Shown one piece after another: positions 35,698-45,400 of a stretch of DNA of 64,000 bases. How positions within the stretch are numbered: position 1 is the first letter of the stretch; the number at the start of each line of letters is the position of its first letter. The position numbers were made by a program, and so were the translations under genes. The notes below the pieces were generated by a model. The model saw only the letters and a list, made by a program, of their open reading frames with translations, did not search any database and was not told the DNA's origin. Origin of the DNA: Aequorivita capsosiphonis DSM 23843 (GTDB lineage Bacteria; Bacteroidota; Bacteroidia; Flavobacteriales; Flavobacteriaceae); contig NZ_AUBG01000010.1 in assembly GCF_000429125.1 (NCBI RefSeq), positions 62,001 to 126,000 on the forward strand, in the 5' to 3' direction.

Positions 35698-37221
35698 TTT
35701 TGACGAATCCATTAAAAATTCTTTCACCTTGTTAACGTAGGGATACATAACGATATCTTCCTTAAAGATTGGAACAATAGCCCGAATTTCGTCGTACATC
35801 TTTTTTGTTTTAGAAGAAACCTGATCTTGTACTTTTAGATATTCGATTGCCTGAATGATGGTTATTAATTCAATTGCAACTACCTCAAAAGCATTTTCAA
35901 TTACTTTTTTAGCGATAAGAGCCGCATTTGTGCCCATACTTACAATATCTTGATTATCGTTATTGTTTGGGATGCTGTGCACATACATTGGGTTGCTGAG
36001 CATTTGACTTTCTGCTGTGGTTGAAGTAGCCGTAAATTGCACGCCCTGCATTCCAAAGTTTAACCCCAGTTTTCCTAAATTCACAAATGGTGGAAGTATG
36101 TCGTTTAGTTTTGAATTAAGTAAGTAGTTTAATTGACGCTCAGAAAGCATGGTCATTTTAGCAACAACTATTTTGAGTTTGTCCATTTCCAACGAAACAT
36201 AATCACCGTGGAAGTTTCCGCCGTGATAAACATTTTGATTTTCAACATCAACAATTGGATTGTCGTTTGCCGAATTTACTTCTTCAATCAATATATTTTC
36301 TACCGAATTAATTGTGTCCAATACCGGTCCCAAAATTTGTGGCACACAGCGCAGGGAATAGTATTCTTGTACTTTTTCCTCAAAAACCTCAACATCTTTT
36401 GAACCATTATACAAATGATGTTCGCGCTTTCGCGTCAATTTACTGTCGTCTAAATGGGTGCGCATCATTTTGGCTACTTCGCGCTGGCCGTGATGTCTTT
36501 TGGTCTGGTTAAGTTGAAACGAAAGATGGTCATCATACGCCATTACAATTTCATTGATGGCAGAAGAAGCCTTAATCATCCACTGCAAAATATTTTTGGA
36601 ATAAAGAACATTTATAACGCCAATACCCGTCATTACTGAAGTACCGTTCATTAAAGCCAGTCCTTCTCGAAGTTCCACTTTTATGGGCTCTAGATTTTCA
36701 AGTTCGAAAACTTCTTTGGTATTTTTACGTTCGCCTTTATAAAAAACTTCCCCTTCGCCAATCAACACCAAAGCCAAATGGGCAAGCTGCACTAAATCGC
36801 CACTCGCACCTACGCCTCCGTGTTCATAAATAAGTGGAATAATATTCTTGTTAAGTAGCTGAGTCATCAAATTTATAACTGAAGGATGCACCCCGCTATT
36901 ACCGAGACTTAAGGTATTTAAACGTGCCAGCATGGCTGCGCGAACGTATTGTGGCGCAATTATATTTCCAGTACCAGAAGCGTGACTTCTAATAAGATTG
37001 TATTGCAATTGAATGCGTTCATTATCTTTTATTTTATACTGCGCCATCGGACCAAAACCAGTGTTTACGCCGTAAATAGTTTTGTTTTCGGAGAAATCCT
37101 TTAGAAAATCAAAACTGTTTTGAACTCTTTCTATTATATCTTTGTGCAGTTGGACAGTTTCATTTTTGAAAATTGTTTTCTCAAAATCGGCAATTTCCAG
37201 TTTTCCTTTTAATGTTGGCAT
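35695..37221 (-). CDS. tyrosine ammonia-lyase (HAL/TAL family)
   Basis: A 508-residue MIO-dependent lyase. Ala139-Ser140-Gly141 in GGVGASGDLVQL form the MIO prosthetic group. The signature GVNTGFGPM (51-59), NSANDNPI-type loop (VNSANDNPIVD) and NNNDNQD near the end are all present. Wording across the protein closely resembles, from memory, the characterised TAL of Flavobacterium johnsoniae. The residues NLIRSHASG at 75-83 carry the Ser-His pair that in classic tables marks histidine lyases, yet the Flavobacterium TAL has it too. In a flexirubin cluster it makes 4-coumarate, the aryl starter unit. Confidence 0.9.
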   Translation of the reverse strand: MPTLKGKLEIADFEKTIFKNETVQLHKDIIERVQNSFDFLKDFSENKTIYGVNTGFGPMAQYKIKDNERIQLQYNLIRSHASGTGNIIAPQYVRAAMLARLNTLSLGNSGVHPSVINLMTQLLNKNIIPLIYEHGGVGASGDLVQLAHLALVLIGEGEVFYKGERKNTKEVFELENLEPIKVELREGLALMNGTSVMTGIGVINVLYSKNILQWMIKASSAINEIVMAYDDHLSFQLNQTKRHHGQREVAKMMRTHLDDSKLTRKREHHLYNGSKDVEVFEEKVQEYYSLRCVPQILGPVLDTINSVENILIEEVNSANDNPIVDVENQNVYHGGNFHGDYVSLEMDKLKIVVAKMTMLSERQLNYLLNSKLNDILPPFVNLGKLGLNFGMQGVQFTATSTTAESQMLSNPMYVHSIPNNNDNQDIVSMGTNAALIAKKVIENAFEVVAIELITIIQAIEYLKVQDQVSSKTKKMYDEIRAIVPIFKEDIVMYPYVNKVKEFLMDSSK

Positions 37222-37284
37222 TTATTGTAGAATCAATGGGTTGATTAAATGTGAATTGCAAAAATAATTCATTACTTTAGACTG

Positions 37285-37292
37285 CAAATTTA
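37285..37292 (-). promoter_or_regulatory. candidate -7 element of the TAL gene
   Basis: TAAATTTG on the minus strand is an exact TAnnTTTG, about 64 bases before the TAL start at 37221, in the divergent gap between TAL and the halogenase-like gene. The -33 position is A-rich without TTTG. The plus-strand TACTTTAG at 37274-37281 may serve the divergent gene (7 of 8 matches). Confidence 0.4.
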
Positions 37293-37320
37293 GAATTTTT
37301 TAACTTTTATATCTTATTAT

Positions 37321-38601
37321 ATGAATGATATTAATGTTGATGTGTTAATTATTGGCGCCGGACCTTCGGGATGCGTTGCTGCGTCATACTTAAAAAACAA
37401 TGGAATAAACTGTAAAGTAGTTGAAAAAAACACATTTCCACGCTTTGTGATAGGCGAAAGTCTCCTGCCACGCTGTATGGACCATTTTGAGGAAACGGGA
37501 CTTTTGGATTGCTTAATGGAACAAGGTTTCGAAATAAAATCTGGTGCACGCTTTTTGAAAAATGACGTTGTTTGCAATTTCGATTTCGGTGAAAAACATA
37601 CCCCAGGCTGGGATTATACGTGGCAAGTTCCAAGGGCCCATTTTGACCATACCCTTGCTAAAGAAATAGTAAAAAAAGGAGTGGATCTTTCTTTCGGTCA
37701 TGAAGTGATTGATGTACAATTTGATCCATCGGCTCCACCTGGAGACCCTCTTTCGACTCTTGGAGGTATTGGAAATTCAGTTACAACCGTAAAGGATGAA
37801 AATGGAAACGAATATAAAATAAATGCGAAATTTATAATTGATAGCAGCGGTTATGGAAGGGTTTTGCCGCGTTTGTTGGATTTGGATATGCCATCTTCGC
37901 TTGATGCAAATTCCGCCATATTTACCCACGTGAAAGAACCTAACCGTCCTGAAGGCGTTGAAGGAACCATTATCACTTTTGATGTTGTAAAAGACGATGT
38001 TTGGCTTTGGGTAATTCCTTTTTCAAACGGAAATACCAGTATTGGTTTTGTAGGTCCCACGGAATTTATTGAATCATTTGAAGGAACCAATGCCGAAAAA
38101 ATGAAGGAAATGCTAAAAACTTCAGACTATTATTATGACCGACTGAAGGATTTGGAATTTCTTTTTGAGCCTTATGTTATTAAAAATTATTCAAAAGCAG
38201 TAAAACAACTTTACGGGAATGGTTATGCCCTTACGGGGAATAGTGCCGAATTTTTAGATCCGGTATTTTCATCTGGCGTTACTTTCGCCACCGAATCTGG
38301 ATTAAAAGCCGCAAAATTAATAACCAAAGAGCTGCAAGGCGAAAACGTGGATTGGGAAGAAGATTACACCGAATATATCATGAAAGGGGTAGCTGTTTTT
38401 AGAACCTACGTAAAAGAATGGTACACGGGGAATCTCCAAAAAATATTCTTTCACCGTCCGGAAAACCCAGTAATCAAAGAACAAATTTGCGCGGTTCTTG
38501 CTGGCTATGTTTGGGATGAAACCAATCCTTTTGTAAAAAACCACAACCGCCTTGTAAAGACGGTTGCGAAGGTTATTGATATGGAAAATGAGCGGGTATA
38601 A
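37321..38601 (+). CDS. flavin-dependent halogenase-like oxidoreductase
   Basis: A 426-residue FAD enzyme with GAGPSG (12-17), GESLLP (45-50), Lys73 in GFEIKSGARF (position of the catalytic Lys in PltA/PrnC-type halogenases), WLWVIP (228-233, the WxWxIP mark) and FLDPVFSSG (311-319, the FxxPxxSxG mark). These three marks together separate halogenases from monooxygenases. Flexirubins often carry chlorine, so an aryl halogenase is plausible. A Pro/Gly-rich insert at about 136-158 is unusual. It is transcribed away from TAL and followed by an AraC gene. Confidence 0.85.
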   Translation: MNDINVDVLIIGAGPSGCVAASYLKNNGINCKVVEKNTFPRFVIGESLLPRCMDHFEETGLLDCLMEQGFEIKSGARFLKNDVVCNFDFGEKHTPGWDYTWQVPRAHFDHTLAKEIVKKGVDLSFGHEVIDVQFDPSAPPGDPLSTLGGIGNSVTTVKDENGNEYKINAKFIIDSSGYGRVLPRLLDLDMPSSLDANSAIFTHVKEPNRPEGVEGTIITFDVVKDDVWLWVIPFSNGNTSIGFVGPTEFIESFEGTNAEKMKEMLKTSDYYYDRLKDLEFLFEPYVIKNYSKAVKQLYGNGYALTGNSAEFLDPVFSSGVTFATESGLKAAKLITKELQGENVDWEEDYTEYIMKGVAVFRTYVKEWYTGNLQKIFFHRPENPVIKEQICAVLAGYVWDETNPFVKNHNRLVKTVAKVIDMENERV

Positions 38602-38682
38602 TAAAAATATTTGATTTTTGGAATTTTAAAGCGAAAGGTAAAAAAAAATATTCCCTATCTTTAAATCCAACTAATCAAGCAA

Positions 38683-39810
38683 TTGGAATTAAATTTTTAT
38701 AGCAGTCTGGTTATTGCGGGAATAATTCAGGGGGTTTTCTTAACCGTCTATATCTTATTGCTCGCAAAATATAGAACGCGTGCTTCCATTTATCTTGGTT
38801 TATTGATTCTTTTTATTACCCTCTCCATACTTCAGGAATTATTATGGGAAACAGGCGCTGTAACGAGTCTTGAATATTACCATCTTTTTTTACCTTATTC
38901 TTTTGCACAAGCGGCTTTGTTCTATTTTTTTGTGATGATCTTTTTATATCCAGACCGAAAAAACATACGACTAGAAAAGTTATTCTATCTGCCTTTCTTA
39001 GTAATACTCTTTGCTAGTTTAATTTTTAAATTAGTGTATTTGGTCTTAGACATTTCCCATCCTTTTTTTATAAGCATGTATGCAGTTATGGAATTTATTG
39101 ATACCTATGGTGATTTTCTTAGTATTCTAATGGTTAGTCTAGTGCTATTGATTCTTTGGAAGCAAATCGAAATTTATCATAAAAAGCCTGTGAAATATTA
39201 TTCTGAAATAGTAAAATCAAAACTTACGTGGCTAAAGATATTATTCATTTTGCTGTTTCTTTTCAATATTTTTTGGATGTATGCAACCATTGTTGGAGCT
39301 CTTATAAATGAAAATGAATACCCGGCATATCTTCTTCTAATTGGCATTTCAATTATAATATACACTTTAGGATATATAGGAACCCGAAAAATTGGAGTGC
39401 AAGAAGAACGAAGAAAAATAAGAAAGTCTTTTTATGGAAAACAGGATTACTCTATTTCTGAAGAAACTAAAGGTAAACATATTTTGTTATTCGAAAAAAG
39501 GCTTATCGAGGAAAAGAAGTTTTTGGACTCTTCAATAACTTTAGACTCTATGGCCGACGATCTTCAAATTAGCAGCAGCCATTTATCGCGAATGATAAAT
39601 GCTGAATTAAAAACTACTTTTTCAAATTATATAAACCTTCTTCGGGTAAAAGAGGCTAAAATATACTTATTACAACCCGAATTTTCAGAGTACACTTTAC
39701 TCGCTATTGGCCTGGAAGCAGGTTTTAATTCTAAGACTACTTTCAACACAACCTTCAAAAAAATAACGGGGCAAACTCCTTCTCAGTTTAAAAAAACAGC
39801 ATCAAATTAG
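38683..39810 (+). CDS. membrane-anchored AraC-family regulator
   Basis: The 375-residue protein has about seven N-terminal membrane helices (residues 5-240) and a C-terminal AraC/XylS helix-turn-helix pair: ITLDSMADDLQISSSHLSRM and LLAIGLEAGFNSKTTFNTTF, then FKKITGQTPSQF. The start codon is TTG; no in-frame ATG lies close upstream. It is 81 bases after the halogenase-like gene and may sense a membrane signal and regulate the divergent pigment operons. That link is inferred from proximity. Confidence 0.85.
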   Translation: MELNFYSSLVIAGIIQGVFLTVYILLLAKYRTRASIYLGLLILFITLSILQELLWETGAVTSLEYYHLFLPYSFAQAALFYFFVMIFLYPDRKNIRLEKLFYLPFLVILFASLIFKLVYLVLDISHPFFISMYAVMEFIDTYGDFLSILMVSLVLLILWKQIEIYHKKPVKYYSEIVKSKLTWLKILFILLFLFNIFWMYATIVGALINENEYPAYLLLIGISIIIYTLGYIGTRKIGVQEERRKIRKSFYGKQDYSISEETKGKHILLFEKRLIEEKKFLDSSITLDSMADDLQISSSHLSRMINAELKTTFSNYINLLRVKEAKIYLLQPEFSEYTLLAIGLEAGFNSKTTFNTTFKKITGQTPSQFKKTASN

Positions 39811-39899
39811 TTCCAATTTTTGCTATTTGCAGTAATCCGAACGCCTAAAGTGCTAGAGCTCTGCACTTTCGATTCATAATAATTCTAAAACCAAATATT

Positions 39900-41819
39900 A
39901 TGAAATCGTTCAAAACAATTTTTTCGGCATTTATTTTATGTTCAATCTTTCAATTTTCGGCGAATGCCCAATTAAAAACTTTTACCAACAGTACAGGAAA
40001 CAATCTTTGGCAAGATGCAGCCAACTGGTCACCCGGTGGAGTGCCACAAAATTCAAATAACGTATTGATTCCATCTGGTTTTGAGGTTAACGTAGCTGTT
40101 GGAACAGGAGCGAATGCGCTCACCTTAGAGGCCAATGCAGTGCTTAATATAATGACCGGTTCAAATTTTAGAACTTTTGGTGGAGCAACGTACGCAGCAG
40201 GCTCTATTATTAATTTGGAGGGAGGCATTTTTAATAGTTCTTCTTTTTCTGCAACTATTGATGGTCAACTAAATATTTTTGGTGGAGAATTTAAAGCTAT
40301 AAGCGGCAACATTATAATAAACGGTGAAATGAATATTGCATCTGGAGTGCTAGACTTAGGATATAGTGGTAGCGCCATCCAATTTTTAACAATTGCACCA
40401 AGCGGAGTAATGACCGTGGGTGATGCCAGTATTGAAGGTTATTTTTTTGGAGGGACATTTGTAAATGAGGGATTGATACAAAAGACATCAGGCGCTGGAA
40501 CATTTACAATTAGTAGTACGTTTGAAAATAATGACGGCACTATAAATATAGATAGTGGTTCTATGATTTTATCTTACAGTGGAACTTTAACAGATGGCAT
40601 ATACAATGTAAATTCAAATGGATTTTTAGAATTAAATGGCTTAAATGGATATTTTATAATCGGAACCCTTACAGGACAATTAGATGGTTCGTTTATAGTT
40701 GATGGTGCTGGTTTGAGAGTCTTTAACAATGGCGTAAATTTTCTTGATTTTTCTGGTTCTGCAGGAGTAGTATGGCGTGGAGGTACTCTTTCTGCACAAG
40801 CAGCAGCAGGAACCGTTTTAGTGAATAGAGGTTTACTAAATTACACTGGCACAGGTAGCCAACAATTATAGCTTTCTGGTGGTGTAGTGTTTAGGAATGA
40901 AGGTGATATTTCCTTTGATGCAACTGTCAACAATTTTTCCATCGGACAAGGTTCAATATTCGAAAATCGTGAACTTGGTGTTATTACTGTTGTAGATGGC
41001 GCTAGTATAACTGGCGGACCCTTTATAAACACAGGTCTTATCCGAAAAACAACTGGAACAGGCACTGCAACCATAAGGACGTTAACTAATAACAGTCCGG
41101 GAATTTTGAGTATTGAAACAGGAAATATGGATTTTAATGACAACTTTGAAGGCGACGGTATTATTACAGGAGCAGGATCTATAGGCACAAATTATAACAC
41201 AGAAATTGGCCAGACTATAGCACCGGGAAATAATGGCGTGGGAACACTTACTTATAACAATACATTAGATTTTGAAGCCACCCCAGATTGTATTTATCAG
41301 TTAGAAATTAATGGTACCGCGGCAGGAACGGAGCACGATGTATTTGCTATAACCAATAAAGCGAGGTTATTTGGAACACTGGATATTATTCTAGGTTATA
41401 ATGCACAGTTAAATGATGAATTTGTGATTATAACTTTTCCTAATAGAAATGAATGTGAACTCCCTGCGCAAGTTACAGCAACCTTTGGAAATGGCACGTA
41501 TACCTATGATGTTGTTTGCAACTCAGATAACGTTACTTTAAAAGTAATCGATATAGTTTTGGGCGTAGAGGATAATCAACTTTCAAATGCCGTATTATAT
41601 CCCAATCCAACTTCAGGAAATTTCAACATTGATTTAGGTAAAAGCTATTCAGAAACAAATACAACCATCACAAACATCCTCGGGCAAGTAGTTGCTTTTG
41701 AACGATTTGCAAATACCAATACTTTAGAAATCAACCTTCAAGGTAGCCCGGGGATTTATTTTGTGAATTTAAAAACTGCTGAAGGTGTTTCAGAAACTTT
41801 GAAAATTATTAAGAACTAA
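39900..41819 (+). pseudogene. T9SS-exported surface protein gene with an in-frame TAG
   Basis: Two open segments, 39900-40871 and 40887-41819, are in the same frame and joined across a single TAG at 40869-40871 (LTGTGSQQL stop LSGGVVF). Together they encode about 640 residues. There is a Sec signal (cleavage after NAQ), Gly/Asn/Thr-rich beta-solenoid repeats typical of surface adhesins, and a C-terminal type IX secretion sorting domain (LYPNPTSGNFNIDLGK and IYFVNLKTAEG). One CAG-to-TAG change (Gln codon) would explain it. It may be a real nonsense mutation, a sequencing error or, less likely, readthrough. Confidence 0.85.
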
Positions 41820-41880
41820 CTTAGATTGTAAGATTTGGCCTTTATCCTAAACATTTCGTAATAATTTTTAGAAATAAAAT

Positions 41881-42036
41881 AATTCAAATTTCAATAGTTT
41901 GAGATTAAAATTATTTGAAACAACTGGGATTAGAAATGGGAACGGCAAAGCCAAAAAAGCTTTCAGCTTTCCTAGCTTTGCCACCCACGGTCACGTGGAC
42001 CAACAAATTATTGAAGAGTTAGAAAAAATGTTATAA
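41881..42036 (+). other. unrecognised ORF remnant before the tRNA
   Basis: Fifty-one codons are open up to TAA at 42034. The end reads THGHVDQQIIEELEKML and looks like a normal helical C-terminus of a protein. It has no ATG (only TTG at 41899) and stop codons precede it, so it could be a decayed gene end. A terminator hairpin follows right after. I do not recognise the family, and chance coding is possible. Confidence 0.25.
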
Positions 42037-42042
42037 AAATGA

Positions 42043-42074
42043 AAAATCCCGACCTTTTTAAAGATCGGGATTTT
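42043..42074. terminator. bidirectional hairpin terminator next to tRNA-Gln
   Basis: AAAATCCCGA pairs with TCGGGATTTT across a CTTTTTAAAG inner stem, with T-runs on both sides. It ends nine bases from the tRNA 3' end and would terminate the tRNA transcript on the minus strand and any plus-strand transcript from the T9SS gene. Confidence 0.8.
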
Positions 42075-42082
42075 ATTTTTGT

Positions 42083-42154
42083 TGGCCCACTAGGGCTCGA
42101 ACCTAGACTCTTCTGTACCAAAAACAGACGTGTTGCCAGTTACACCATGGGCCA
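42083..42154 (-). tRNA. tRNA-Gln, anticodon TTG
   Basis: A 72-base cloverleaf on the minus strand. The acceptor arms are TGGCCCA and TGGGCCA, the D arm GTGTAACTGGCAACAC, the anticodon arm TCTGT-TTTTGGT-ACAGA with TTG, and the T arm CTAGG-TTCGAGC-CCTAG. No CCA is encoded. It has a clear promoter (42253-42283) and a terminator. Confidence 0.96.
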
Positions 42155-42252
42155 ATTCCAAAATAATTAGGTTTCTACACTTCGAAGCTATTTTTAGCGT
42201 AGTAGTGCTTTCGCCCTTTCAACACCAAAAATCATTTTAGCATTAGAAAGTG

Positions 42253-42283
42253 CAAATTTAATATAAACTTTGGCTTATGCAAA
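42253..42283 (-). promoter_or_regulatory. promoter of tRNA-Gln
   Basis: On the minus strand TTTG is followed after exactly 19 bases by TAAATTTG, a full match to the Bacteroidota promoter. The gap to the tRNA (about 95 bases) would be a removable leader. The region 42155-42376 otherwise has no gene that I can see. Confidence 0.75.
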
Positions 42284-42376
42284 TATTTTATCGCAAAAAA
42301 ACCACGATTATTTTTCCGAAAAGTGGTAATTCATAAAAAATATTACTTCATATTACACGTTAGGCCATTTACATAC

Positions 42377-42406
42377 TTGGGGCTATGTATATTATTAGTA
42401 AATTCG
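42377..42406 (+). promoter_or_regulatory. candidate promoter of the DUF2723 gene
   Basis: TTG (42377-42379), 19 bases, then TAAATTCG (42399-42406), one mismatch from TAnnTTTG. Transcription would start about 18 bases before the ATG at 42430. Spacing and position are ideal. Confidence 0.6.
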
Positions 42407-42429
42407 TGCCTTAAAAATTTCATACAAAT

Positions 42430-45400
42430 ATGGGTTCTTTTAACTTTTCAAAATGGAACAATATTACTGGCTGGGTCGTTTTTGCGATTGCCCTTACAAC
42501 TTATTGGCTCACGGTAGAACCTACCGCTAGTTTTTGGGATGCTGGTGAATATATAACTACTTCAAGTAATCTAGAAGTAGGGCACCCCCCCGGAGCTCCA
42601 TTATATCAATTACTCGGTGCTTTTTTCTCTATTTTTGCACCTGACGCTTCCTACATCGCCTTGACAATCAATTTAATGTCGGTTTTTGCCAGTGCTTTTA
42701 CGATCCTTTTTATGTTTTGGTCGCTGAGTATTTTGCTCACCAATTTGATTTCAAAACATCACGAAATTCAAAAAACAAATGCCATTGCAATTCTTGGAAG
42801 TTCTGCCATTGGCGCTTTGGCTTTTTCATTCACCGATAGTTTTTGGTTTAATGCCGTAGAAGCGGAAGTATATGCTATGGCAGCTTGCCTCATGGCTATC
42901 CTATTTTATACTGCTTTACGTTGGGAACGCGATATGCTAAAACCACGTGGCAACAGATGGATCATTCTTATCGCCTTTATTATTGGTCTTTCTTTTGGGG
43001 TTCACTTTATGGCCTTATTGACAATTCCAGCTATCGGATTTCTATATTTCTTTAAACACTATAAAACGGTAACCGTAAAAAACTTCATCGTCGCAAACGT
43101 TGTGAGTGTGGCGATTCTATTATTTATCTTCATCTTTCTGTTGCCAATGACGTTGAAGTTCTTTAGTGCTGCAGAAGTGTTTTTCGTCAATACCGTTGGA
43201 ATGCCTTTTAACAGCGGAACCGTTATTGCCGGGCTTATTTTTATCGGCTTGTTCTATTATTTGATCCGTTATACTCGATCCAAAGGTTTTGTGTACCTAA
43301 ATACTTTAGTTCTGTGCATACTTTTCATATTTATGGGGTTTTCAAGTTGGTTGATGCTTCCAATCCGCGCAAACGCCGGAACGGTTATTAACGAAAATAA
43401 TCCAAACAACGCACGGGAGCTTTTAGCCTATTACAACCGAGAGCAATATCCAGCAACACATTTGTTTTATGGTCCAAATTTTACAGAATCTTACGTAGGT
43501 CTCGATGCGGATAATCCTTACACAGACGATAAGCCGAACTACGAAAAAGACACAGCGAGCGGCAAATATATAATCGTAAACAACTATAAAAACGCAAGCC
43601 AAAATACAGAGGATTCACAAAAAGGTTTTCTGCCTCGAATGTGGAGCACGGAACACAATGCTAACTATATGGAATTCACCGGAGGTCTCGATTTTTCGGT
43701 TAAAAGTGAATATCTAAACGAACCTAGGTTGGTAGATGAAGTCAATAAATTTAAACAAGCATATAACCAAGGCCTGGTTGACACCAAGGATTATGACAAG
43801 TTTTTAAAGAATTTTGGACAATATCTGGACATTAAAAAGCCATCCTTTATTCAGAACATGAAATTTATGTTTGAATTCCAATTCGGGTATATGTATTGGC
43901 GCTATTTTATGTGGAATTTTACGGGAAGACAGGACGATGTACAAGGACAATACACAGATCTCCACGGGAATTGGCTTAGTGGTGTCAAGTTTATCGACGA
44001 GCTTCGATTGGGGAGTCAAGATAACCTGCCCAGTGATGTAAAAGATAACAAAGCCAGGAATACTTACTTTTTTCTTCCGCTTATTTTAGGAATTATAGGT
44101 TTGGTATTTCACTTTAAGAACGACCAAAAAAGCTTTTGGGTTTTGCTTGTTTTCTACCTGTTCACGGGGCTTGCTCTAAAGATCTACCTCAACGAAAGAC
44201 CGTTTGAACCGCGGGAACGGGATTATGCTTTGGTTGGAAGTTTCTATGTTTTTGCACTATGGATTGGATATGGAGTCTATGCACTTTTCGATCTGGCAAA
44301 GAATTACGTAAAACCAAAAGTCGCATTACCCATCGTTTTGACAGTATGTGTTCTGGCGGGACCTATTTTGATGGCTTCCCAAAACTGGGACGATCACGAC
44401 CGCAGTGGTCGCTATACCGCACAATCTATGGGAAAAATGTATCTAGATTCCTGTGACGAAAATGCAATTCTCTTCACTATTGGCGATAATGATACTTTTG
44501 CACTTTGGTATGCTCAAAATGTGGAAGGCTATCGTCAGGATGTTAGAATTGTCAATACGAGTCTTTTCCAAACCGATTGGTATATTGACGATATGAAGAA
44601 GAAAGCCTTTACCAGCGATCCAATTCCTTCGCAATTAACCCACGAAAAATATCGCGGCGGAACACGTGATTTCCTAATTTATCAGAAAACCAACAAGGAT
44701 ACGATTGATATCAAAACTTGGATGAATTTTGTGGCCAATGACAGTCCGGCAACCCAAATGGAGCTCCAAAGTGGACAAGTGGTGAATACATTCCCTTCAA
44801 AAGTAATCCGTATTCCGGTTGATAAAGAAGCGGTGCTTCGCAATGGCATTGTGGATCAAAAAGATGCCGATAAAATTGTTCCATATATAGATATTACGCT
44901 GAAAGGCGACGTTATTTATAAGAACAGAATGATGATGCTGGACATAATTGCGAACAACAATTGGGAACGCCCTATCTATTTTAGCGGTGGAAGTTTTGGC
45001 GACGATGATTATCTATGGATGAAAGATTATCTTCAATTGGATGGTGTAGTTTATAAACTGGTTCCAATAAAAACTGCAATCAACAAAAGAAGTCCTTTTG
45101 ATATGGGCAGAATTGATGCCAATAAAATGTATGATATTGTTATGTCATGGGATTGGGGTAATAGCGGCAGTCCAGACATCTATCACGATACCGAAACTCG
45201 TCGCAACGGAATAACCTACCGAAGCAATTTGGCCCGTCTTGCCGAAGCCTTAATTAATAAAGGTGAAAATGATAAGGCCGAAAACATATTGGATCTGGCA
45301 ATGGAAAAAATGCCAATAGATTATTTTGAATATTATTCTCTTCTAGAGCCATTTGTAATTGGTTATTACGAATTGGACAAACCTGAAAAAGCACGAAAGG

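Noticed and set aside
35695-37221. Histidine ammonia-lyase instead of TAL
   Set aside because: Ser-His at the selectivity position would suggest HAL, but the overall match to the flavobacterial TAL and the pigment context favour TAL. A substrate assay would decide.
41881-42036. Functional gene before the tRNA
   Set aside because: No ATG and stops just upstream; kept only as a low-confidence remnant.
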